Positions 23,719-32,807 of a DNA stretch of 64,000 nucleotides are shown here, piece after piece. This stretch comes from Basidiobolus meristosporus CBS 931.73 (Eukaryota; Basidiobolomycota; Basidiobolomycetes; Basidiobolales; Basidiobolaceae). Within the stretch, counting starts at the first letter, position 1. Every line of letters starts with the position of its first letter. Location of the stretch: positions 124,001-188,000 of the forward strand of contig MCFE01000032.1 of the NCBI GenBank assembly GCA_002104905.1, read 5' to 3'. The position numbers were made by a program, and so were the translations under genes. The notes beneath the pieces were generated by a model. That model saw nothing but the letters and a program-made list of their open reading frames with translations. It made no database searches and was not told the origin of the DNA.

Positions 23719-24214
23719 ATGCCGCAAGATACGATAGGTTATGCTTATGCTGCGACCGTGTTTTTCGGCGGCATCGCAGGCTTCGTCCAAGCCGGTAGGC
23801 CAGTTTGTTCACTCTGAATTGTGAGACGGTACTCAAATGTCGGGAATTTAGGGAGCCCCGCCTCTCTTATTTCGGGCCTTACTCTTGGTTTCTTAATGTT
23901 CAAGGCTGCGGGCAAGACCTCAAAGAATCCCAGGGATGTTGATACCGCCTTTGGTTAGTGTTTGTTGGAATCGACCTCCTCTCGTTCTTATACTCAATAG
24001 AGCTTCTAGGTATAAGCTTGATACTTTTATTGCTGATGGGTTATAGGTACTCCCTTACGGGAAAATACATGCCTGCTGGCTTTGTCTCGTTATTGAGGTA
24101 AACGAATATATCCGCTATGCCAACTCAACGCATTCTAAAGTTCGATTTTTGCCTAGTTTGGTGATGACCCTTCGCTACGGATCCACACTGCTGGCGAGAA
24201 AGCAGCAATCCTAA
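23719..24214 (+). CDS. TMEM14 family membrane protein
   Basis: A 110-residue integral membrane protein of the TMEM14 (UPF0136) family. Exons 23719-23794, 23852-23953, 24001-24097 and 24157-24214; introns 57, 47 and 59 nt. Family marks: Gly-rich first helix (YAYAATVFFGGIAGFVQAGS), LISGLTLG, then a Leu-rich helix followed by the diagnostic RYSLTGKYMPAG loop and a final helix with SLVMTLRYG. Four hydrophobic segments are visible. Human relatives are inner mitochondrial membrane proteins (TMEM14C is needed for protoporphyrin import), so a mitochondrial role is likely but inferred. Confidence 0.88.
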
Positions 24215-24407
24215 ATTTTGTACACATTGGCATAGTTCGTCGCGATCACTCAAATAAAGTACAATAAGCAGACTCGAGCCAAATATGCATGATACAGCCT
24301 ATTTATTGTAGCCAGGCAATGGCCGGGGGATTGATCGTTAGGAGTGGGTTCTACAAACAGATATATATGTTACATTTCGGGTGATAAGAGCTAGTGAAGA
24401 GCCATGC

Positions 24408-26622
24408 TTATTGTTGATTGCATTCGTTTGGATTTGCCTTTTGGCTTCGAACGTGGTATTGTTTAGGCTTGGTAGATGGGCTATTAGCGGCAAAACCAAG
24501 CTTGCGGGGATGTGGGCTTTTTATCTTGGGTCCTCCATCGGATTTGACAAAGTGAACATTTTCTTCCTGATCCGAAAACTCATCTTCCTCTAGTTCAGGA
24601 CTGTCCTCTTGATGTGGTTTGGACACCGGTGTAGAGGGTTGGTGTTCGATGGGCTCTTGTTCATCAATAGGCTCGCCAGATTGATCGAATTCGTCAGTCA
24701 TAATGCTTCGAACAGGGCTAGGTTTATTGACTACGACCATATCTTCGTCACTCTCTTCGTCCTCTTGAGCCTCCGAGTTAATGCTGCCAGCTTCATTAGT
24801 GTTGTCAACGGCGGTCAATTCGTCGAATAGTGAACGTGCCTTTGGCAGCATCTTGTCAACAGGTGATTCAGTTAATTTGGGCGCCATTTGCTGGTCGTTC
24901 TCTACATGGTCTGGTGACTTAGTGTGGAGGGTGGTTTGCATTGGCTGAGGCGGGGAGCTTGGCTCTTGCTTCGTCTCTTGCACTCCTCTCGGAATGTGCT
25001 CTTCTTCCAGCGCAGAAAGTTGATTATCTTTCATGATTTTGTGTTTGAGCTTCAATTCGTCCAGCTCAAATTTAACTTGGGCGTTTACCGTTCGTGTGTG
25101 GTCAAGTTCATATTCACGTTCGTGCAATAGCCCCTCCAGCTCCATGATCTTCTCATCCAGACTCAGCTTGAGCATTTGTCCGGTCCGTAATTCGCGACGA
25201 AGCGATTCAGTTTCGTCACTAAGTTGGTCAACTCGTAAGCGAAGACAATCGATGAGCTCATTCTTCTCGTCGAGAGATCCACCGTTCTGTCCGTTGGTAT
25301 TTCCCTGATGTGAGCCAGAGACGGCATACTCAAACTGGTCCAGATCCGATGACCTCTCCAGCTGCGAGATTCTGTTCATAAGCATCTTGTTCTCACTTTG
25401 GGTTTGTCCTAGGGCTTGTTCCAAGCGTCTCATCTTCTCTTCATTGGAGCGGTTGTGTGATAGCTGGGTGAGGCGAGAGATGTGGTTCTTCATTCGCTCT
25501 TGTTGATGAATGGTCATAGTGTGAGCCTTAAGCAAGCCAGCGTGCTTCTGACTAAGATGCTGATGTTTGTTTTCGAGTTCTTGTCGACGGTCCTCCACCT
25601 CGTCGAACAGCGTTACCCCTGCTCGATCAGGTCCTTTCTGGCTTTCAGGCTCAATAACAGAGATTCTGTTTTCTAAAGCCATAATAGTTTCCCTAGCCTC
25701 CTCTAATGCATAGGTAGCTGAGCTGAGCTCGTTGTTTTGCTCTTGGTATTGATCCTGAAGGGAATGGTACTCCTCCATTTCTTCTTCAAACCGCATCAAC
25801 TTTTCTTGAAGTATATTGTTTTCGGATATAACGGCAAAAAGCTTTGCCTCCAGCTCCTGCTTATTTGTGGACAGTGCCTTTACGGTGCATTCCAGATCAT
25901 GGGCAAGTATTTGCACCTTCTCCAATTGCTCGTCCTTGCCATCAAACTTCTTTTTACCCTTGATAAGTTCGTTTTTCTCATTTGCCAGTCTCTTATTGTT
26001 TTCTTCCAAATCATCGTTTCTTCGCAGTTGATTTTCCAGCTCCTTGGTTACGGCTAAGAGCTGAGCCTCGGCCTGCTTGACTTTCTTATCACTTTCTCTG
26101 TCATTATCGCCAGCCTTTTGCAAGGTTTGCTCTAACCTTTCCTGTAAATCGAGGTTGCTTCTTTCAAGCTCGGCAAGTTGCGAGTATAGCTCGTTCCGCT
26201 CGTTCTCCCACTTGGCAGAGGAGTCTGGAGTCTCAAATGCTTCTCCGTCCAAGGCGGTGCGTTCTCTCAAAGCCTGCATTGCCAACTCATACTCCAACTT
26301 GAGCTTATCGTTACTCTCCAATAAACTTTGCCCTATTTCAGCAGCGAGAATGATGTCTAGAAATAGACTCGTTGTTACGATGATTGCTTGCTATTCTCTT
26401 TAACCAAAGACCCAATTACCTTTGTCTTTTTCCTTTAGCATGCGGTAGGCATCCCGAAGGCGGTGTCTCAACTCAAGCTCAGTTTAGCCGATTGATAAAG
26501 GGAGTACTTGTTGGGCTGTCGCTGTAACGAGGTGTGCCAGTATGGCGTGATAAAGGTGTACGCAGCGGTGAATCATAATTCGGATTTAAATTAGAGGGAC
26601 GACTGGGAGTTGCCATCGACAT
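24408..26622 (-). CDS. CC1-box coiled-coil protein, BICD/Spindly-like dynein adaptor (apparent frameshift)
   Basis: A protein of about 715 residues dominated by coiled coil. Exon 1 (26622-26420) encodes a Ser/Thr/Pro-rich start and the first coil; exon 2 (26356-24408) the rest; intron 63 nt. Spanning the splice is AAEIGQSLLESN, which fits the CC1 box (AAxxGxxLLExN) that binds the dynein light-intermediate chain in BICD, BICDR and Spindly. Heptads continue to about residue 450; the C-terminal ~200 residues are acidic with many SP/TP sites. In exon 1, at 26483-26485 (TTT on +), the frame requires one base fewer: the upstream frame meets TGA, and the downstream frame has TAA just before. No splice pair repairs this. 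Assignment to the adaptor group rests mainly on the CC1 box. Confidence 0.7.
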
Positions 26623-26807
26623 GGTTGAGAGAAGAATAAACCTGAGTGAAGAGCTCCTCGGCTCTGGTATCCACTGTTATGTTTTTGGAACTGTTTATTT
26701 TGTTTTGGAACAACCAATAGCAACGAGGCCACGGATTGGTTCTCATAACTTATATTTATTCACTATTATGATCAATAGGACCGCTTTGGAAACCATTTAT
26801 GCATCGT

Positions 26808-28337
26808 TCATTGGATACTAGTGGCAAGCATTAGAAAACACAAAGTTGAGAGGGGAGGAGAAAATGAGCCGCCAGTGGATCGATGCGACTCTATCCGGCT
26901 GTTAGCCAGTAAAGGAGGTGTATCAATGGTCGAGGTGGAATAAAGCTCCCTGGTTGCAGCCTGCAACACTCGCTCTCGGATCTCATCTGGATATAGTCTT
27001 GTTGAAGCGGCAGACAATATCAATGCAACTATTCCTGTGACATGAGGAGCAGCAAATGATGTTCCAGAGAGCACGGCGTAGGCAGCTAGTGGAGCCAATG
27101 TAGGAGGATGTTATCATTTCCCCTGGAGCATACAATGTTACGCATTCTCCGCGATTTGAAAATGTGGAGATCCTATCATCACTTCTGGTAGCACCAACTG
27201 TGATGACGCTAGGGGCCGAGGCAGGCGAAACATCGCAGGAATCCTGGCCTCGACGCCCATCTCCGTTCCCAGCTGCCGCCTGTCAAGCAGTTAGGTCAAG
27301 TCTTGGGAATATATAGTATAAATAATCCATTGTGGATTTTGAGACAGACGCACCACTACCACGATTCCAGAGAGACTTACTTCTTCGATCACCTCGTTAA
27401 TTATCCGATAGTAATCCATCCCTAGAGACATGCTCGAGGCAGCAGTTTCTATGAGCTTTGATGTGTTGGTATTTCAGATCTACTGATACATACTTTATGA
27501 CTGTTTTTTTGGTCTCCTTGTTTCGATGTTCTTGTTGCACGAACAACACACCAAGAATCACGCCAGTCAACATTCCTCCTCCGAACTCGTTGAGCACCTA
27601 ATCTACAGGGAGTCAGTATTGTCACTGTGGATTTATCAGGCAAATGGGTTTTACTCGCTTTGACTGCGTGAAGGTTTGCTTTTTTGGCTACGCCGTATGT
27701 CTTGCCGCCTATGATACCTGCAACAAATGTTCCGTGGCCATTGGCATCAATACTGGGCCCATTAATAACTGTCTTCCCCCATGTTGCTCTTCCTTCGAAT
27801 TCCTCGTGGTCGGTAAATATCCCCCTATGAGTGAAGGTGTGACTTAGAAGAGCGCATTGTATGCAATATGCAGCTTTCATACGTGTCGAGAATATAGACA
27901 TCAACCCCTTCACCACCGTCGTCTAGGTAATTGAACTGGCCATCTAATGGGAGTGAAGCCTGGTCTAGTCTATCTAGCCCCTAAACGCCAATAATCAGTG
28001 GTGTTCGAGTTGAAGCTCTTGAATAAATATTGATTACCCAACTAGGGGGGTTTCTCTCAAGGCCTTGATGCTGTATGGGTCTATCAATTTCTATATATTC
28101 GACAAGGGAGTTGCTCTTTAGCATAACCAGGTCTTGGCTGGAATATTCGCCGATGAGAAAGTGGAAATTCGCACTAATCGAGTATAGTCTCGTGTCCTTG
28201 GCGGTTGTGGCGTTCTGAATCCATTGTTGGTCGGGCAGTTCCTTCAGTTTGACAAAGTATTTCGGGTTAGTTTGGCCGTTGACCTTCCAGAGGTGCATAA
28301 GGCACCAACATAGATATATGTTAAGCAGCAGATTCAT
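26808..28337 (-). CDS. Secreted subtilisin-like serine protease, proteinase K type (apparent frameshift)
   Basis: S8 protease of roughly 400 residues. Exons (minus): 28337-28038, 27980-27883, 27824-27659, 27597-27494, 27432-27381, 27279-26808. A hydrophobic signal peptide (from [10 protein letters not shown]) precedes an I9-type propeptide (ending near VEYIEIDRP). The triad is present: Asp in VDVYILDTG, His in NGHGTFVAG, Ser in [13 protein letters not shown]. The VINMSLG strand forms only if exons 4 and 5 are joined as given. Intron 3 appears to be GC-AG (donor GCGAGT), since no GT gives the conserved VKVLNE junction. In exon 6, near 27081 (GG on +), one base must be dropped to link the oxyanion-side segment to the Ser block. 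So the gene may be broken, or the assembly may have an indel. The tail is hydrophobic. Confidence 0.85.
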
Positions 28338-28364
28338 AACTGGTGACCATTCCAATAAATCTCT

Positions 28365-28373
28365 TTTTATATA
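28365..28373 (-). promoter_or_regulatory. TATA box of the subtilisin gene
   Basis: Minus strand TATATAAAA, 28 nt upstream of the ATG at 28337, implying a very short 5' leader if used. Confidence 0.45.
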
Positions 28374-28559
28374 GCGTGAATATCTCCTACATGCGGCACT
28401 CTGTGTGCCAATTGTCCGATCGTAGAGTACCTGATTTCATACTGAAGCCACTGGTTGCCACACATGGCAAATCGTGATGAGGATATTGATTGGACCCTCG
28501 GCTCGAATTTATACAAAGCACAAGAAAATGTTTTATCTTGCTTCGTGTAAAGTTTAGAA

Positions 28560-29525
28560 ATGCTACGTAGGTGTTGGCCCAGCATACATAGGAGTTTGGG
28601 TGAAGTTCCTGGAAACTCTCCTTTCTCAAGACCCTTGCTTCAAATTTCCAGAGGCTTCACCTCAAGCAGTTGTGCTCCACAAAAGGCCTCAGATTACTTT
28701 GCTTTAAAAAACAAGCCAGAAAACCTCCGATACTTTGACTTTTCCAAGCTTCCCCCCAGTCAAGAATACAGTAGGGATGATTTCTTGGTTTTCCCAGAGT
28801 TTGTCACCGAAGAGGAACATCAATTTTTGATTAAGCAGACCGAGAAAAAGTTGAAACGTGTAGCCGGGCCTAGCTACCTGGAAGGGCACTTCGATGGTGT
28901 AATTAAAAATTACCGCGAATGTACGGCCACTCACTGGGGTGGCGAAGATGAAAGGATGAATTCAATCTTGCAGCGTGTTAAAGCCATCTTTCCTGATGAG
29001 TACCAATGGCTCCCTCCTCATATCTTAGGTTGGTATACATATAATTATCTCCACTTTCCTGTCTCTAACATGGTACAATACGCTACCAGACTTGCATGCT
29101 GAGGGTTGGATAGGTCCCCATGTGGATAATTTAGAAGCCTCGGGCAATGTTATCACCTGCCTTAACCTGATGGGCTCTACCATGTTCAAAATGGAGCACA
29201 TAAGGACAATCCAGCATTCACTTTGAAGTCTTGGTGAATCCAAGAACACTGTATATTCAAAGGTATACTTATTTTTGTGGAATTCATTGAAAGGGAAAGC
29301 TCTAATACGTTGAATGTTGAAAAGAGATAGCATTCGTTACAGCTTTGCGCATTCGATTCCCAACACCCCCGACACTCGACTCTTTAAGGGGGAGCCTGTT
29401 CCTCAAGCAAGGCGTATTGGCTTGTTGTTAAGAGTATGGTATTTCTTGTTTGTCAATACAGTGGGCCATTTACTCACAACCACTTTGCATAAACTTAGGA
29501 TACCAAAGCCAGTAATCCCTACTGA
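28560..29525 (+). CDS. ALKBH7-like mitochondrial Fe(II)/2-oxoglutarate dioxygenase (apparent frameshift)
   Basis: AlkB-fold dioxygenase most like ALKBH7. Exons 28560-29028, 29090-29262, 29325-29433 and 29499-29525; introns 61, 62 and 65 nt. The N-terminal ~45 residues are basic and Ser-rich, consistent with mitochondrial import. Conserved parts: DDFLVFPEFVTEEEH, the iron motif HVD (H167, D169), distal His in RYSFAHSIP, and the 2-oxoglutarate Arg block RRIGLLLR. In exon 2 at about 29200-29204 the frame must shift by one base to continue into FEVLVNPRTLYIQR; the uncorrected frame ends at TGA. No intron fits. In animals ALKBH7 acts in mitochondria in programmed necrosis and fat metabolism; its fungal role is unknown. 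Confidence 0.85.
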
Positions 29526-29830
29526 CATTGATGAAGTCACGTTCAATCAATATATCCCAGAACTCAACCTGTTTTCTATATAGAAATGGCATGATTAACG
29601 AAGTGTAAATTATTGGACAAATGAGTCTATAGGGTGCCAAGCCTCATTTCATTACAATTCGCTAAATGTGTTGCATGTGATTTCACAGTTTTCTTTACCA
29701 TACAACCTATTCGTTACTTTACTCTCCCACTCATCAACCACTACCTGATTTCTGAGTCAATACTGTAGCGTTCAATAGATATGACTCTCCTGAATATTAT
29801 TAGGCTCTCCTCCTAAGCTTACCTCAATTC
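29526..29830. other. Intergenic region
   Basis: AT-rich 305 bp between the ALKBH7-like gene and the first RING gene. No gene seen. Confidence 0.35.
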
Positions 29831-30223
29831 ATGTTGACTTTTATTAGTGTTACGAATTTCCTATTATCTCCTTTATCTCTACTTCTTTATGTCTACCAGA
29901 GTTCCCAGGCTACCACTTTCGATGAAGAGAACTTCTTCGAAATGTATCTTGCTGGAAATTCTCTAGCTGGATATAACACGTCTATGGAATCCCTGGCGGA
30001 ATTGACCAGTCCTTTACCCGAGGGATTAATAAAAAGTTTGCCTATTGTTGCTGAAAGCCAAAATGCTGAATATATTTGCGCCATTTGTCGAGATGACTCC
30101 GAGGCTCCAGACTATCGGAGGAGAAAACTGCCTTGCCAGCATATCTTTCACGAAGACTGTCTATTTCCATGGTTGAAACAAGTCAACAGCTGCCCGCTCT
30201 GTCGGAGTAAAGTTGGAAATTAG
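29831..30223 (+). CDS. Small RING-H2 protein 1 (probable membrane-anchored E3 ligase)
   Basis: Intronless, 130 residues. A hydrophobic N-terminal segment (residues 3-22) is followed by an acidic linker and a C-terminal RING-H2: CAIC at 83-86, then [10 protein letters not shown] and CPLC, i.e. C-x2-C ... C-x-H-x2-H-x2-C-x10-C-x2-C. This layout is that of small ER- or endosome-anchored E3 ubiquitin ligases. It is the first of three related genes within 2 kb. The partner and substrate cannot be read from sequence. Confidence 0.8.
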   Translation: MLTFISVTNFLLSPLSLLLYVYQSSQATTFDEENFFEMYLAGNSLAGYNTSMESLAELTSPLPEGLIKSLPIVAESQNAEYICAICRDDSEAPDYRRRKLPCQHIFHEDCLFPWLKQVNSCPLCRSKVGN

Positions 30224-30520
30224 GCCCATATGTAAATTTGTAACATACCACAACCCTCAGTTCTTCTGTTGAAATCACAGTAATAAACATCTGAAGATTT
30301 CAACTGCTCCACACATTTTCTAAGAAGGACTGATATGAAACAGGTAAATATGGCACCATTCCGCCCAATCCGTTCCAGACGAGATGAGATCGCACATAGA
30401 ACCCGCGATGCTCCGATGGCCTAGAACCATATACGATTTCGAGCCTATATAAAATGCAATCACGCATCAGCGTAGCCATCACCCAACCTATCATTAACAT
30501 TTCATAACCCAAGCAATCTA

Positions 30521-30883
30521 ATGCCCGTTCTAATCAGCGCTATAGTGCTCTCATCTATATGCACCTTTCTTCCTATCTCGCTCTATCTACTCAAAAGTCA
30601 CATGATAGATAAAGGCGACACCCGGAGATTTCATGATCCATCTGCCATTCACCTAAAACGCAAACTGGCCTCACAACAAGCTATGATCAATTTGCCAGTG
30701 ATCTCGTCGGCTCAAATGGAGAGCCATGTTTGCTGCATATGCTGTGACCATTTCGACTCCCATGTAATAAGGAGAATGCCCTGTGGACATTGCTTTCATC
30801 AGGATTGTATCTTCTCCTGGCTGCTAGTGTCTAATACTTGCCCACTTTGCAGATACGAAATGGAGACCATCCGACTTATTTGA
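30521..30883 (+). CDS. Small RING-H2 protein 2
   Basis: Intronless, 120 residues. Hydrophobic N-terminal segment (residues 3-24), basic linker, C-terminal RING-H2 starting at residues 72-75 (CICC) and continuing as PCGHCFHQDC and CPLC. The finger is closest to the third gene of the cluster (shared PCGHxxHQxCIFSWL). A tandem duplication origin is likely. Start is the first ATG in frame. Confidence 0.78.
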   Translation: MPVLISAIVLSSICTFLPISLYLLKSHMIDKGDTRRFHDPSAIHLKRKLASQQAMINLPVISSAQMESHVCCICCDHFDSHVIRRMPCGHCFHQDCIFSWLLVSNTCPLCRYEMETIRLI

Positions 30884-31329
30884 ACCATCAATCTAGGCTC
30901 CTCAGTATATATGATATGCCATTACACATGTACAAAGTTAATAAATCCTGTATCACTACCCTTTCACTTCACAGCAATGAGGATTGAAAATTTTCCCCCT
31001 TTGAACGAGGGTTACAGTTGTCGCTTAAGCAGCAAGGACTCCACCATATGCATAGATTGGGATGCTTATTTGAAGGGCTTTTGTCGTCTTTAATGAGAAG
31101 GGTTACTGTATTTACCAGGCTTAGAAGGATTATGCTATGTACGAGGATTAGGAGGCTTTAAAGTGATATTAAGTGTATTTAACTATATATTTGGCATCAA
31201 AGATTGAAGGGTAGGAAATAATCAACATGTCAAAGCATTTACAAAGTGAAGATATGTACATGTCAGCAATATACAGGGAGCCGGTCTCAACATCAGCACG
31301 ATCGAATTCACAAAGAGGAAAAGACTCCT
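30884..31329. other. Intergenic region between convergent RING genes
   Basis: About 450 bp, AT-rich. No supported gene. Confidence 0.35.
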
Positions 31330-31716
31330 CTATTCATGCTCTTTCTCGAGCTCACCCCGACAAAGAGGGCACGCATTGGTGATGTCGAGCCAGGAAAATA
31401 TACACTTCTGATGGTACATATGCCCGCATGGTAACTGGCGTATCACATAGTGATGGTGATCGCTCAGCTGCTCTAGACATATGGCACATGTATCGTCCAC
31501 AGCACACTGCACGACTGGGAGGTTATGTTTGGCAGCTGTAGCCGGCGGATTAATCTTGGTTGGAGAGCAGAGCCAAGGCGGGATTTCCAGTTCCATATTG
31601 TCAAAGTTTATATCGAATAGGAGGTCGCTGGTTAACTCCAGGAGATTTGTGAATACAGAGAGCATTCGGCTTACACTTGAGGAAATAAGGTTAGAGTTTT
31701 GAGGTAGGAAATTCAT
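31330..31716 (-). CDS. Small RING-H2 protein 3
   Basis: Intronless, 128 residues, on the opposite strand to its two relatives. RING-H2 at about residues 77-120: CAIC, PCGHMYHQKC, CPLC, with a histidine run (DHHHY) in the first loop. The N-terminal region is only mildly hydrophobic, so unlike genes 1 and 2 a membrane anchor is doubtful. The block CIFSWL before the last Cys pair is shared with protein 2, supporting local duplication with inversion. Confidence 0.78.
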   Translation of the reverse strand: MNFLPQNSNLISSSVSRMLSVFTNLLELTSDLLFDINFDNMELEIPPWLCSPTKINPPATAAKHNLPVVQCAVDDTCAICLEQLSDHHHYVIRQLPCGHMYHQKCIFSWLDITNACPLCRGELEKEHE

Positions 31717-32807
31717 TTGAGTACAGCAATGGGAGTCAATCTCTCTGGTTTTTATAAGCTAAACAGTCAAGAAGATCTCATGGTCACTATAGACGCATGA
31801 TGACCCTTATGGATATTGTTTCAATCAAGATTTATTCCAGGTCCACCCCTTCAGGCCATTTAGCAACTAAATTGTAGCCCAAACAAAAATAAGCCCACTT
31901 GCGCCACCTTTTTCGAAAGTATCTTAGCAACTCCGGGCCTCTAAATGGAAATCTGTCTTAAACCCAACCTTTCTATATTTGTTATAGCAAGGGTTTGGCC
32001 GTCCCATCACGTGCTTCCGATGGAACGAAAATCACGGAATTTTCCACGGTCATCACGCACGGAACTAGAATGCGATAGTTTAGGACTAATAACTGATCTC
32101 GAACACGAATTTAACCTTGGTGACTCCAAACCATTTACGGGAATAATTTCGGACATTAATAGAGATCTTCGCTCTCTTAGCCATTGTGCACCCTTGTCTA
32201 TAACTCCATGGAGTCTGGCAAGAGCCCGCTATGCTAATAAAGGGAAAAATCTAGGTTGACTTCATCCAAGGAGCCTTTTAGACCCTTGGCTAGTATTAAC
32301 TTCCCTTATCCGGCCACATTCAACTCTACATGTGATTTCAATAATGCGAATTCCATCACAGAAATCGTCATGACTATTCCAATTTAATGCGAATCACATT
32401 TCCGATGTTGTCTAGCTCTTGGGCGGTTAGCTTTAAACTGCTGATCGGTCAGCGGAGTTGTGATGAGCATTCAATGGGCCTTAATTAAGCCAGATTATTT
32501 GCATGTATGTATGTACAAGTGCTTACATGTGTGAAAATTATGTTCTGATACACCGATTTCTCTGTAAAAATTATGTTCTGATACACCGATTTCTCTGTAT
32601 GAAAATTATGTTCTGATACACCAATTTCTCTGATTGTATGTTTGTACCATGACAATATGAAATAGTTAATTACATATCGATCACTGGTCACAATGAAATT
32701 CGAGGGCCTACGAATGTGTCCCCTCTTTGTTAATTGTCCGAGTACACTAGAGCCAATTTGATGAACATCCATTTTGTCCGGCAGTACTAGCTCCGAAGCA
32801 ATCCAAC
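31717..32807. other. Long intergenic region upstream of SEC1
   Basis: About 1.1 kb with no convincing gene. It includes CACGTG at 32008-32013 and the tandem repeat at 32531-32632. Confidence 0.35.
32531..32632. repeat. Three-copy 33-35 bp tandem repeat
   Basis: Three adjacent units built on AAAATTATGTTCTGATACAC followed by a CGATTTCTCTGTA-like end; the third has one substitution (CGA to CAA). About 175 bp upstream of the SEC1 start. Confidence 0.85.

Noticed and set aside
31945-32259. 104-codon plus-strand frame upstream of SEC1
   Set aside because: No recognisable family, no splice or promoter support; length is within chance for this AT content.
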